64,000 bases of DNA. Origin: Dryocola sp051297175 (GTDB lineage Bacteria > Pseudomonadota > Gammaproteobacteria > Enterobacterales > Enterobacteriaceae). The notes beneath the pieces are model-generated. The model made no database searches, was not told where the DNA came from, and worked only from the letters and a program-made list of their open reading frames with translations. The DNA is taken from assembly GCF_051297175.1 (NCBI RefSeq), contig NZ_JBINNY010000001.1:4030001-4094000 (forward strand), written 5' to 3'. Position numbers and translations under genes: made by a program. Below, in pieces: positions 41,255 through 50,330 of this stretch (the stretch's first letter is position 1; each line of letters starts with the position of its first letter).

Positions 41255-42307
41255 ATGAAAAAGACCACTCTGGCATTAATGGTAATGGGCGTTGTTGCTT
41301 CAGCTTCTTCACAGGCTGCGGAAATTTATAATAAGGACGGCAACAAGCTTAACGTTTATGGCAAAGTCAAAGCGATGCATTATATCAGCGACGATGCCAC
41401 AAAAGACGGCGACCAGACCTATGTGCGTTTTGGTTTTAAAGGCGAAACACAGATTAACGATAAGCTGACCGGTTATGGTCAGTGGGAAGCAGAATTCTCC
41501 GGCAATAAAGACGAAAGCAATTCCACAACGAAAACCCGTTACGCTTTCGCCGGTATTAAATATGCCAACTTCGGCTCGTTTGATTATGGCCGTAGCCTGG
41601 GCGCGTTATACGACGTGGAAGCCTGGACCGATATGTTCCCGGAATTTGGCGGCGACTCTTCAGCCAGAACCGATAACTTCATGACCAAGCGCGCATCCGG
41701 CCTTGCCACCTTCCGCAGCACCGATCTGTTCGGCGTGGTAGACGGTCTGAACATGACTCTGCAATACCAGGGCAAAAACGAAAGCCGCGACGTGAGCAAG
41801 CAGAATGGCGATGGCTACGGCACGGCGTTGACCTATGACTTCGGCGGCAGCGACTTCCAGATCGGCGGCGCATACACCAGCTCTGACCGCACCAACGCGC
41901 AACAGGCGCTGGCACGCGGCAACGGCGACAAAGCCGACTCCTGGGCTACCGGCGTGAAATATGACGCAAACAATCTTTATGTCGCTTCAATGTATTCCGA
42001 AACGCGTAATATGACGCCAATCTCCGGCGGCTTTGCGAATAAAACACAAAGTTTCGAAGCCGTGGTGCAATATCAATTTGATTTCGGCCTGCGTCCGTCG
42101 CTGGGCTATGTTCAGCAGAAAGGGAAAGATATTGAAGGCATTGGCGATGCGGATCTGGTGAAATATATTGATGTGGGCGCAACCTACTACTTCAATAAAA
42201 ACATGTCAGCATTTGTTGACTATAAAATTAACCAGCTGGACGATGATAACCCGCTGGCTATTAATAACGATGATATCGTTGCGCTGGGTATGGTTTATCA
42301 GTTCTAA
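41255..42307 (+). CDS. phoE: Phosphate-starvation outer-membrane porin PhoE
   Basis: 350 residues: signal peptide to SSQA, then AEIYNKDGNKLNVYGKVK, the usual porin start; 16-stranded trimeric porin ending in the C-terminal Phe (GMVYQF) needed for BAM assembly. The loop 3 constriction has the PEFGGDSS sequence. Prefers anions. Place between proB and crl and the Pho box upstream confirm PhoE rather than OmpC or OmpF. Confidence 0.95.
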   Translation: MKKTTLALMVMGVVASASSQAAEIYNKDGNKLNVYGKVKAMHYISDDATKDGDQTYVRFGFKGETQINDKLTGYGQWEAEFSGNKDESNSTTKTRYAFAGIKYANFGSFDYGRSLGALYDVEAWTDMFPEFGGDSSARTDNFMTKRASGLATFRSTDLFGVVDGLNMTLQYQGKNESRDVSKQNGDGYGTALTYDFGGSDFQIGGAYTSSDRTNAQQALARGNGDKADSWATGVKYDANNLYVASMYSETRNMTPISGGFANKTQSFEAVVQYQFDFGLRPSLGYVQQKGKDIEGIGDADLVKYIDVGATYYFNKNMSAFVDYKINQLDDDNPLAINNDDIVALGMVYQF

Positions 42308-42329
42308 TTTATTTGATGGTTTTGTCGGT

Positions 42330-42400
42330 GGCGCTGCGCTTACCCGAACTACAAATTCAGTGTTGTAGGGTGGATAAGCGAATGCGTCATCCATCGAAAT
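42330..42400. repeat. REP-like element after phoE
   Basis: GTGGCGCTGCGCTTACCCG followed by GTTGTAGGGTGGATAAGCG, the same dispersed element that is multiplied at 46.6-46.9 kb and 48.1-48.2 kb. Confidence 0.65.
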
Positions 42401-42424
42401 TATCGGCAAAATACTTTATTGAGT

Positions 42425-42453
42425 CGCCCTTCCTGGAAAGGAAGGGCGTTTTT
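42425..42453. terminator. Bidirectional terminator between phoE and crl
   Basis: CGCCCTTCC and GGAAGGGCG form a 9-bp stem with a 6-base loop, followed by TTTTTAT. It serves phoE and, read from the other strand, the converging crl. Confidence 0.85.
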
Positions 42454-42455
42454 AT

Positions 42456-42857
42456 TTATGCGGAAAGCTTTACGGGCTTGTCGGCAAAATTTTCGGCAGG
42501 CACCAGATCGAGATCCAGCGTTTTTAACAGGTCGCGTAAACGTTCGTGGAATCCACGCAGGGTTTGCTCCAGTCGGTCATCCACTTCCTTGTCTTTCGAT
42601 GGGGTTGTCGTCCATTTACCGCTTTTGTCGAACAGACCAAAGTGGTAGGTGTAGGTAAATTGCTTTTCCTGTGCTTCCAGCTCCATCCACCATCCCCAGA
42701 ATTCACGCAGCTCTGGAGCAGGTTTCACGTTGACGCACACCGCCAGGCAGTCAAAGAAGAAGCGATTATCTTCACACTGCTCTTCCCGAATATACGGGCC
42801 AAGGGCGGCAAATTTTTTGATCAGTCTACCTTTCGGGTGTCCACTCGGTAACGTCAT
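42456..42857 (-). CDS. crl: Sigma factor-binding protein Crl
   Basis: 133 residues: MTLPSGHPKGRLIKKFAALG, IREEQCEDNRFFFDCLAVCV, FWGWWMELEA. Crl binds sigma S and helps it join core RNA polymerase, raising stationary-phase and curli gene expression. Lone gene between phoE and frsA as in E. coli. Intact. Confidence 0.96.
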   Translation of the reverse strand: MTLPSGHPKGRLIKKFAALGPYIREEQCEDNRFFFDCLAVCVNVKPAPELREFWGWWMELEAQEKQFTYTYHFGLFDKSGKWTTTPSKDKEVDDRLEQTLRGFHERLRDLLKTLDLDLVPAENFADKPVKLSA

Positions 42858-42914
42858 TGTGATCTCCTGTTATGAAGCAACTGTTTTACCAAACCGATAA
42901 AATTTAGCAAATTT

Positions 42915-44162
42915 TTAACGTAATCTTTGTTTGATCCAATCGGTGATTTCTTGCAAAGCCTTGTCAAAATTTTTATACACCGGGTTAAAGGGTATCGACA
43001 ACAGTTTGCCGTCCGCGGATGACGAAGTTATCAACCGCGATTCCTCTTCCGGGCTGAACGGGTCGTTGGCCCAGAAGCCCGAGAGCATGGGCGTTGGGCA
43101 GCGTCGGCCAAGCAATCCCTGGGTCTTGAGCGAGTAGCGATTTAGCTCGACGCTCAGCGCGCTGTCCGAGGCGTCGTTCATGCCGAGGCGGCTCGCCAGC
43201 ACGTCAATATACATTTCCGGCACCAGCTCCTGGCGCTTAGGGTCGCTTAACAGACTGTGGACCACCGGGCCAAGGCAGGCGACGGCTTTAAGGCGAGGCG
43301 CTTCGAGGTAAGCCAGGCGAACCGCAACGTTCGCGCCGAAGCGAAAACCAAAGGCGGCGACGCGGGTGTGATCGACCCACGGAATATTCGGCAGCGCCTT
43401 AAGAACGTGCTGGTGCAGCTGGCTGGAATCCTGAGTGAGCTTCCATTTGGAGGAGTAGCCGACCGACGGCATGTCGATGGTCAGCATCGCGATACCCTGC
43501 GGGGCAAGGTACTTTTCAAACAGGGTGTAGTAGTCGCTTTGCAGCGCATCCAGACCACCGCACATCAGCACCGTAGGGAACGGCCCTTCTTTGCCCTTCG
43601 GCATATGCAGGAAGCCGGTAATCGCCCCGCCGCCGGTGATGGTGAATTCGAGTTCGCGCAGGTTGCCGGAAAGGCGCGGAGCCGCCTCTTCGAAGGCCCG
43701 GTTAGCGAGCACCTGCGCCTGTTCGGCTAGCGCGTCCCCCTTCAGGTGCGGGTAGGCCGCGATGCTGTAGAGGTTTGCCGCCTGCAGCCAGTATTTCCCA
43801 ATCTTCGCCTCGTCGGTTTCCTGATTGGCCTTTTGCTGCCACATCATCGCCTGCTTCGACCACTCGTAAATCCAGTTGCCGCCGCGATAGCCGACTACGG
43901 TGTCATACAGCTCTTCGTCCGTATGCTCTTCTTTGCAGCAGGCGATGCGGGCCTGCACGTCCAGAATTTCACGCGGGTCCACGCCGCGCCAGATCCACAT
44001 CAGGCGGTTAACCATGCGGTACCAGTGGGGAACGGCTTTACCGTCCAGCGCGGACTGAATGTTTGGGGCAGCGTGGTGCGAAGAGCGACGAACGAGCGTC
44101 GATGTCTCCGGATGCTTAAAGCGGGGTTTGAACAGGACTTCACTAAGATTAGCCTGGGACAT
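42915..44162 (-). CDS. frsA: Esterase FrsA (fermentation-respiration switch protein)
   Basis: 415 residues from MSQANLSEVLFKPRFKHPE; an earlier in-frame Met adds a spurious 36 residues. Alpha/beta hydrolase domain from about 150: VLMCGGLDALQSDYY, VAAFGFRFGANVAVRLAYLE at the nucleophile elbow place (G-F-R-F-G, no Ser, as in known FrsA). Binds unphosphorylated EIIA-Glc; its reported enzymatic activity is disputed. Downstream of gpt, same strand. Confidence 0.95.
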   Translation of the reverse strand: MSQANLSEVLFKPRFKHPETSTLVRRSSHHAAPNIQSALDGKAVPHWYRMVNRLMWIWRGVDPREILDVQARIACCKEEHTDEELYDTVVGYRGGNWIYEWSKQAMMWQQKANQETDEAKIGKYWLQAANLYSIAAYPHLKGDALAEQAQVLANRAFEEAAPRLSGNLRELEFTITGGGAITGFLHMPKGKEGPFPTVLMCGGLDALQSDYYTLFEKYLAPQGIAMLTIDMPSVGYSSKWKLTQDSSQLHQHVLKALPNIPWVDHTRVAAFGFRFGANVAVRLAYLEAPRLKAVACLGPVVHSLLSDPKRQELVPEMYIDVLASRLGMNDASDSALSVELNRYSLKTQGLLGRRCPTPMLSGFWANDPFSPEEESRLITSSSADGKLLSIPFNPVYKNFDKALQEITDWIKQRLR

Positions 44163-44229
44163 CGTTTCTGCCTCCGTGAAAACGTCAGGAATGCAGGTAT
44201 TGTACTCGGTCAGCGGCCAAATAACAGAA

Positions 44230-44250
44230 ACGCCCGGCATAGCCGGGCGT
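44230..44250 (-). terminator. Hairpin after gpt
   Basis: ACGCCCGGC-TAT-GCCGGGCGT on the minus strand, followed by TTCTGTTATTTGG. A strong stem but a weak U-run; probably ends gpt transcription partly, ahead of frsA. Confidence 0.55.
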
Positions 44251-44369
44251 AAATGAATGCAAATCATCAATTTTTAATAGACTAAATCATTTGAGTTACG
44301 GGTAGGCGGCAAGGGAGTAAATCCCCAGGAGTGAAGCCAACACCCCTGTAGCTCAAAGGATGACGGCTA

Positions 44370-44828
44370 TTAGCGGCCTGCTAACGGCGGGACAAATACA
44401 ACGCCCATATCCCAAGGCTGTTCGATCCAGGTATCCTGTGGGATATCAATCACATAGTCGTCAACCAGCGGTTGACCGGCCGGTTTGGCGAAGATAGTGA
44501 CGAAATGCGCCTTCGGATACATTTCGCGGATAGCAACGGCGGTGCCGCCGGTATCGACCAGATCGTCAATCACAATGAAGCCTTCGCCGTCGCCTTCAGC
44601 GCGTTTGAGCACGGTCAGCTCGCGCTGGTTGTCGTGGTCGTAGCTGGAGATACAAACGGTATCAACATGACGAATACCCAGTTCACGCGCCAGCAGCGCG
44701 CCCGGAACCAGACCACCACGGCTAACGGCAATAATGCCTTTCCACTGTTCGGCAGGCAGCAGGCGGCTTGCCAGTTTGCGGGCGTGAATCTGCAACATGT
44801 CCCAGGTGACGACGTATTTTTCGCTCAT
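44370..44828 (-). CDS. gpt: Xanthine-guanine phosphoribosyltransferase
   Basis: 152 residues, E. coli length. PRPP-binding loop FIVIDDLVDTGGTAVAIR, and substrate region WIEQPWDMGVVFVPPLAGR. Salvages guanine and xanthine to nucleotides at the inner face of the membrane. Divergent from pepD. Confidence 0.97.
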   Translation of the reverse strand: MSEKYVVTWDMLQIHARKLASRLLPAEQWKGIIAVSRGGLVPGALLARELGIRHVDTVCISSYDHDNQRELTVLKRAEGDGEGFIVIDDLVDTGGTAVAIREMYPKAHFVTIFAKPAGQPLVDDYVIDIPQDTWIEQPWDMGVVFVPPLAGR

Positions 44829-45094
44829 GTGAAGTGTCCCAGCCTATTATTAACGGCTTAAAAATGTTCAAAGGGGTTTTGGTTGCGCGAGATTATAGAG
44901 ATCTGACGCACTAAAAACCAGTGGAACGGCACGGCCATGGCGGTTTTTACGTGGATTGGGTCGTCAGGCGCAAAGAGTTAGTGGTATTCTCAGACCATCG
45001 CGCAAGCCCTGCTTGTGGTGTACACCCGGCAGGTCAACCCAAGACCTGTGTGCCAAAAAAAATCTTCGCCGAGTCGATGTCAAGGAGACCTAAC

Positions 45095-46552
45095 GTGTCT
45101 GAATTGTCTCAATTATCTCCGCAGCCGCTGTGGGATATTTTTGCCAAAATCTGTTCTATTCCGCACCCTTCATACCATGAAGAGCAACTGGCGGAACACA
45201 TCCTGTCCTGGGCAAAAGAAAAAGGGCTGCACGTTGAACGCGACCAGGTCGGCAACATCCTGATCCGCAAACCTGCCACCGCAGGGATGGAAAACCGCAA
45301 AGCGGTCGTTCTGCAGGCACACCTTGATATGGTGCCGCAGAAAAACAACGATACCGTCCACGACTTCACTAAAGATCCCATCCAACCGTACGTTGACGGC
45401 GAGTGGGTAAAAGCGCGCGGTACCACGCTGGGTGCCGATAACGGCATCGGTATGGCTTCCGCGCTGGCGGTGCTGGCTGACGATAAAGTGGCGCATGGCC
45501 CGCTGGAAGTGCTGCTGACCATGACCGAAGAAGCCGGTATGGACGGCGCTTTTGGCCTGCAGGCCAACTGGCTACAGGCAGATATCCTGATCAACACCGA
45601 CTCTGAAGAAGAAGGTGAGATCTACATGGGCTGCGCGGGCGGGATTGATTTCATCACCACGCTGCCGCTGCAACGCGAAGCGATTCCGGCCGGTTTTGAG
45701 ACCTTCAAGCTGACCGTGAAAGGCCTGAAGGGCGGCCATTCCGGCGGTGATATTCACCTTGGTCTGGGCAACGCGAACAAGCTGCTGGCCCGTTTCCTGT
45801 TCGCCCACGCGGCAGAACTCGACGCCCGCCTGCTGGATCTGAACGGCGGTACGCTGCGCAACGCTATCCCTCGTGAAGCCTTCGCAACGCTTGCCGTACC
45901 GGCAGACAAAGCGGCCCAGTTGAAGTCGCTGGCTACGGAATTCCTCGCGATTCTGAAAAACGAACTGGCTGCCGTTGAGAAGAACGTCAACGTGCTGGTT
46001 GAGTCCGTAAGCAGCGATAAAGCCGCGCTGACGGCGAAAAGCCGCGACGCGTTCCTCGGCCTGCTAAACGCCACGCCAAACGGCGTTATCCGCAACTCTG
46101 ACGCGGTAAAAGGCGTGGTAGAAACCTCTCTGAACGTCGGCGTGGTGACGACGAGCGACGACAGCGCGGAAATCATCTGCCTGATCCGCTCTCTTATCGA
46201 TACCGGTAAAGATTACGTGGTGGGCATGCTGCACGCGCTTGGCCAGCTCGCCGGTGCGCAGACCAATGCGAAGGGCAGTTACCCAGGCTGGCAGCCGGAT
46301 GCTAACTCTCCGGTTATGCACCTGGTGCGCGAAACCTACCAGAAGCTGTTTAACAAAACGCCGAACATCATGGTAATCCACGCGGGCCTGGAGTGCGGTC
46401 TGTTCAAGAAACCTTATCCGGACATGGACATGGTTTCTATCGGGCCAACCATCACCGGTCCTCACTCCCCGGATGAGCAGGTGCATATCGAAAGCGTGGG
46501 CCAGTATTGGATCCTGCTGACCGAGCTGCTAAAAGCGATTCCAGCGAAGTAA
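45095..46552 (+). CDS. pepD: Aminoacyl-histidine dipeptidase (peptidase D)
   Basis: 485 residues from a GTG that follows AAGGAG; M20 metallopeptidase. Metal ligands in LQAHLDMVPQK, ADNGIGMA, MTEEAGMDGA, NTDSEE, with the terminal His in TGPHSPDE. Splits Xaa-His and other dipeptides in the cytoplasm. The frame is open 58 codons further upstream without a suitable start. Followed by the 79-bp repeat array. Confidence 0.96.
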   Translation: MSELSQLSPQPLWDIFAKICSIPHPSYHEEQLAEHILSWAKEKGLHVERDQVGNILIRKPATAGMENRKAVVLQAHLDMVPQKNNDTVHDFTKDPIQPYVDGEWVKARGTTLGADNGIGMASALAVLADDKVAHGPLEVLLTMTEEAGMDGAFGLQANWLQADILINTDSEEEGEIYMGCAGGIDFITTLPLQREAIPAGFETFKLTVKGLKGGHSGGDIHLGLGNANKLLARFLFAHAAELDARLLDLNGGTLRNAIPREAFATLAVPADKAAQLKSLATEFLAILKNELAAVEKNVNVLVESVSSDKAALTAKSRDAFLGLLNATPNGVIRNSDAVKGVVETSLNVGVVTTSDDSAEIICLIRSLIDTGKDYVVGMLHALGQLAGAQTNAKGSYPGWQPDANSPVMHLVRETYQKLFNKTPNIMVIHAGLECGLFKKPYPDMDMVSIGPTITGPHSPDEQVHIESVGQYWILLTELLKAIPAK

Positions 46553-46574
46553 GCACTTTGAGCGTTAGCGCTAT

Positions 46575-46940
46575 CCGGCGAAACTGTCGGGTGGCGCTGC
46601 GCTTACCCGACCTACGGATTCGGTGTTGTAGGGTGAATAAGCCGATGCTCTATCCGCTGAAACTGTCGGGTGGCGCTGCGCTTACACGACCTACGGGTTC
46701 GGTGTTGTAGGGTGAATAAGCCGATGCTCTATCCGGTGAAACTGTCGGGTGGCGCTGCGCTTACCCGACCTACGGTTTCGGTGTTGTAGGGTGGATAAGC
46801 CGATGCGCTATCCGCTGAAACTGTCGGGTGGCGCTGCGCTTACCCGACCTACGGGTTCGGTGTTTGCGTGGTTCGCGCCATCCGTCATACAAGTTCGGTG
46901 TTGTAGGGTGGATAAGCGAATGCGCCATCCACCAACAATC
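46575..46940. repeat. Tandem array of a 79-bp REP-type unit, four copies, plus a partial
   Basis: GTCGGGTGGCGCTGCGCTTA recurs at 46586, 46665, 46744 and 46823, exactly 79 bases apart. Each unit pairs this with GTTGTAGGGTGGATAAGC-type sequence, so each can fold into a hairpin. A fifth GGATAAGCG piece ends at 46940. It fills the whole gap between the convergent pepD and dinB. Confidence 0.88.
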
Positions 46941-46948
46941 TCCTGCCC

Positions 46949-48004
46949 TCACAACCCCAACAGCAGCTGCCGCTCAATCTGCGGGTCCAGCAGCGTGACG
47001 TGTAACCCCACCAGCCTCACCCCCCGCCCTCCCCGGCGATCGTTCCAGGTATTTTTTGCCGTGGCGATCAAATCTTCTTTATTAAGCTGCGGCCAGACGT
47101 GCTCTTGGGTCGTTTGCTGGAAATCATTAAACTTGAGCTTTACCCCCTGACGGGCGATCAGCAGGTCGGGCTTCACGTTCTTCAACCGCCTTTCAAGCTC
47201 GGGATACAGCTGTTCGATAATCGCTTCGCACTCTTCCCAGCGGTGAATATCTTCGGCCAGCGTTTTTTCAACGCCGACGGATTTGCGCTGCCTTTCGTTG
47301 CTGATTTCTCGCTCGTCGATGCCCTGGCTTCGCTCCCAGATAACCCGGCCAAACTTCCCGAAGCGCTTTAGCAGCGAGGCTAAATCGGTTTTCTGCACGT
47401 CGGCACAGGTGCGCAGGCCGAGGCTTTCGAGCTTGCCGGCGGTGACCTTGCCCACGCCGGGGATTTTGCCCAGCGGCAGAGTTTCCAAAAAGGCCGGAAC
47501 CTCGTCAGGCGTGATCACATATTGCCCGTTCGGCTTGTTAAGGTCGGAGGCGATTTTGGCGAGGAACTTTACCGGCGCGATACCGGCGGAGGCGGTGAGA
47601 TTCAGCTCGTCAGAAATAGCCTGGCGGATCTCCCGCGCCATCAGCGTAGCCGAGCCGTAGCAGTGCGGGCTGGCGGAAACGTCGAGATAGGCTTCGTCGA
47701 GCGACAGCGGTTCAATCAAGGGGGTGTAGCGGGAGAAGATTTCACGGATGTGGTTCGAGGCTTCTTTATAGGCATCGAAGCGGCCAGGCAGTAACGTCAA
47801 ATGCGGGCAGAGCTTGAGCGCCATTGCGGTGGACATCGCGCTGTGGACGCCGTATTTACGCGCCGGGTAGTTCGCCGTGCTGATGACCCCGCGCCGCTGT
47901 GCGCTGCCGCCGATAGCCAGAGGGATATCGCGCAGGGCTGGATTATCACGCATCTCAACGGCGGCAAAGAAGCAGTCCATATCAACATGAATGATTTTAC
48001 GCAT
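46949..48004 (-). CDS. dinB: DNA polymerase IV
   Basis: 351 residues from MRKIIHVDMDCFFAAVE; a Met two codons upstream is possible. Y-family translesion polymerase: catalytic Asp8, Asp and Glu in PLSLDEAYLDVS, helix-hairpin-helix IPGVGKVTAGKLESLGL, and the C-terminal clamp-binding QLLLGL. Makes -1 frameshifts and bypasses lesions. SOS-controlled by the LexA box upstream. Confidence 0.97.
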   Translation of the reverse strand: MRKIIHVDMDCFFAAVEMRDNPALRDIPLAIGGSAQRRGVISTANYPARKYGVHSAMSTAMALKLCPHLTLLPGRFDAYKEASNHIREIFSRYTPLIEPLSLDEAYLDVSASPHCYGSATLMAREIRQAISDELNLTASAGIAPVKFLAKIASDLNKPNGQYVITPDEVPAFLETLPLGKIPGVGKVTAGKLESLGLRTCADVQKTDLASLLKRFGKFGRVIWERSQGIDEREISNERQRKSVGVEKTLAEDIHRWEECEAIIEQLYPELERRLKNVKPDLLIARQGVKLKFNDFQQTTQEHVWPQLNKEDLIATAKNTWNDRRGGRGVRLVGLHVTLLDPQIERQLLLGL

Positions 48005-48026
48005 GCTCATCCAACCCTATTATTTA

Positions 48027-48042
48027 CTGGATAAGTATACAG
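48027..48042 (-). promoter_or_regulatory. LexA box of dinB
   Basis: On the minus strand CTGTATACTTATCCAG, close to the LexA consensus CTGT-N8-ACAG and to the E. coli dinB box, 23 bp before the start codon. Places dinB in the SOS regulon. Confidence 0.85.
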
Positions 48043-48064
48043 TCAAGTTGGGAAATGTGTGAAG

Positions 48065-48255
48065 GGAAATGTCGGGTGGCGCTGCGCTTACCCGACCTAC
48101 CTAAGCGTGGAATTTCGATGTGGATTGTCGGGTGGCGCTGCGCTCACCCGACCTACCTAAGCGTGGGATTTTGATGTGGATTGTCGGGGGGCGCCACGCT
48201 TACCCAACCTACCAAACCAGCGTAGGTCAGATAAGCGAAGCGCCATCTGACAAAT
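48065..48255. repeat. Tandem array of a 56-bp REP-type unit, three copies
   Basis: GTCGGGTGGCGCTGCGCT-type starts at 48071, 48127 and 48183, 56 bases apart, with TAAGCGTGGAATTTCGATGT-like spacers. Each copy holds the GGTGGCGCTGCGCTTACCC core seen in the 79-bp array. It fills the gap between dinB and nqrM. Confidence 0.85.
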
Positions 48256-48480
48256 CTAAAGGATTTGTCCGGACTTAAATTTCGCCTCGCGCGCTTCCCG
48301 CGCCATGCGTTTTTTACGCGCGTCGCACGGTTCGGGGCAGTTGCACACCTTCTCCATTCCCAGCGCTGCAATGCCGCCGCAGCTGCCCTGAATGGATTTA
48401 CGCTTGACGATAAAGCCCAGCGACATGCCGAAAATTACCAGCACGAAGACGGCAAAGGTGGCAATAAACACGATAAGCAT
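48256..48480 (-). CDS. nqrM: Na+-NQR maturation protein NqrM
   Basis: 74 residues: one N-terminal membrane helix (LIVFIATFAVFVLVIFGMSL), then a four-Cys region GSCGGIAALGMEKVCNCPEPC. DUF539/NqrM is needed to insert the Fe centre between NqrD and NqrE. Follows nqrF by 11 bp, last gene of the operon. Confidence 0.9.
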   Translation of the reverse strand: MLIVFIATFAVFVLVIFGMSLGFIVKRKSIQGSCGGIAALGMEKVCNCPEPCDARKKRMAREAREAKFKSGQIL

Positions 48481-48491
48481 AGTGGCTCCCG

Positions 48492-49715
48492 TCAGCCGCC
48501 AAAGTCGTCGAGCATGATGTTTTCATCCTCTACGCCCAGGTCTTTGAGCATTTTAATTACCGCCGCGTTCATCATCGGTGGCCCGCACATATAGAACTCG
48601 CAGTCTTCCGGCGCGGGATGGTTGCGCAGGTAGTTTTCCAGCAGAACGTTGTGGATGAAGCCGGTATACCCCGTCCAGTTGTCTTCCGGCTGCGGATCGG
48701 AAAGCGCGACGTTAAAGGTGAAGTTCGGGTTTTCCTGCGCCAGCTTTTCAAACTCATCTTCGTAGAACATTTCACGCAGCGAGCGCGCGCCGTACCAGAA
48801 GCTGATTTTGCGCGTGCTGTGCAGGCGCTTGAGCTGGTCGAAGATGTGGGAACGCATCGGTGCCATGCCCGCACCGCCGCCGATAAAGACCATTTCGGCA
48901 TCGGTATCTTTGGCAAAGAATTCACCAAACGGCCCGGAAATGGTGACTTTATCACCCGCCTTTAACGACCAGATATAGGAAGACATAATCCCCGGCGGCG
49001 CGTCCGGCACGTTCGGCGGCGGCGTGGCGATACGCACGTTGAGCATAATAATGCCCTCTTCTTCCGGGTAGTTCGCCATGGAGTAAGCGCGTACACAGGG
49101 TTCGTTCACCACGGACTGGAAGCGGAACAGGTTAAATTTGTCCCAGTCGCCGCGATACTCGTCCGGCACGTCGAAGTCGGCATAGCTAACCTGATGCGGT
49201 GGCGATTCAATTTGAATGTAGCCCCCGGCGCGGAACGGCACCACGTCACCGTCAGGAATGCGTAGCTTCAGCTCTTTGATAAACGTCGCTTTGTTATCGT
49301 TAGAGATAACCTCGCATTCCCATTTTTTGACGCCGAATATCTCTTCCGGCAGCTCAATCTTCATGTCCTGCTTAACGGCAACCTGACAGGCCAGACGGCA
49401 GCCCTCTTTGGCCTCGCGTTTGGTAATGTGCGAAAGCTCGGTTGGCAGAATATCGCCGCCGCCCTCTTTGATTTTCACACGGCACTGGCCGCACGAGCCG
49501 CCGCCGCCGCAGGCCGAGGAGATAAAGATCCCCTGGCTTGAAAGGGTGTTCAGCAGCTTATCGCCTGCGGGCGCGTGGAACTGCTTGTCCGCATCGCCAT
49601 TAACTTCGATCAGCACGTCGCCGGAGTTCACAAGCTTCGATTTTGCGAACAAAATCATCAGCGCCAGCGCCAGGACGATCAGCGTAAACATCACTACGCC
49701 AAGAATAATTTCCAT
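48492..49715 (-). CDS. nqrF: Na+-translocating NADH:quinone reductase subunit F
   Basis: 407 residues: an N-terminal membrane helix, a 2Fe-2S ferredoxin domain (SSACGGGGSCGQCRVK and later GCRLAC), an FAD site (RAYSMANYP) and an NADH site (GGGAGMAPMRS, CGPPMM). Takes electrons from NADH into the complex. Confidence 0.97.
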   Translation of the reverse strand: MEIILGVVMFTLIVLALALMILFAKSKLVNSGDVLIEVNGDADKQFHAPAGDKLLNTLSSQGIFISSACGGGGSCGQCRVKIKEGGGDILPTELSHITKREAKEGCRLACQVAVKQDMKIELPEEIFGVKKWECEVISNDNKATFIKELKLRIPDGDVVPFRAGGYIQIESPPHQVSYADFDVPDEYRGDWDKFNLFRFQSVVNEPCVRAYSMANYPEEEGIIMLNVRIATPPPNVPDAPPGIMSSYIWSLKAGDKVTISGPFGEFFAKDTDAEMVFIGGGAGMAPMRSHIFDQLKRLHSTRKISFWYGARSLREMFYEDEFEKLAQENPNFTFNVALSDPQPEDNWTGYTGFIHNVLLENYLRNHPAPEDCEFYMCGPPMMNAAVIKMLKDLGVEDENIMLDDFGG

Positions 49716-49727
49716 AAATTTCCGCCC

Positions 49728-50324
49728 TTACAGCTGCACACCGGAGAAGGACATAAAGCCCAGCGCCATCAAACCGGTGGTGATAAAGGTTATCCCTAAG
49801 CCGCGCAGTCCTGCGGGCACGTTGGCGTATTTCATCTTCTCGCGGATACCGGCCATGGCAACGATCGCCAGCATCCAGCCGATGCCGGAGCCGAAGCCAT
49901 AAACGATGGATTCGCCAAAGCCATAGTCACGTTGCACCATGAAGGAGACACCGCCAAAGATGGCGCAGTTCACGGTGATCAGAGGCAGGAAGATGCCCAG
50001 CGCGTTGTACAGCGCCGGGAAGAAACGATCGAGGATCATTTCAAGGATTTGCACCAGGGCCGCAATAACGCCGATAAAGGTGATGAAGTTCAGGAAGCTA
50101 AGATCCACCCCTTCCACCAGCGCGCCGTCGCGCAGCACCAGGTTATAAACCAGGTTGTTAACCGGCACTGAAATCCCCAGCACCACGGTTACCGCAATGC
50201 CAAGCCCAAAGGCCGTAGAGACTTTCTTCGACACGGCAAGGAAAGTACACATGCCGAGGAAGAAGGCGAGCGCCATGTTTTCAACAAACACCGCTCGCAC
50301 AAACAGACTAATCATATGTTCCAT
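49728..50324 (-). CDS. nqrE: Na+-NQR subunit E
   Basis: 198 residues, six membrane helices; paralogous to NqrD with inverted topology. VENMALAFFLGMCTFLAVS and VNCAIFGGVSF carry the conserved Cys that bind the intramembrane Fe centre shared with NqrD. Confidence 0.96.
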   Translation of the reverse strand: MEHMISLFVRAVFVENMALAFFLGMCTFLAVSKKVSTAFGLGIAVTVVLGISVPVNNLVYNLVLRDGALVEGVDLSFLNFITFIGVIAALVQILEMILDRFFPALYNALGIFLPLITVNCAIFGGVSFMVQRDYGFGESIVYGFGSGIGWMLAIVAMAGIREKMKYANVPAGLRGLGITFITTGLMALGFMSFSGVQL

Positions 50325-50330
50325 CGTCTG

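Noticed and set aside
46575..46940. CRISPR array
   Set aside because: Units are 79 bp and repeated in full with no unique spacers; the core is a dispersed REP-type element. No cas gene is seen.
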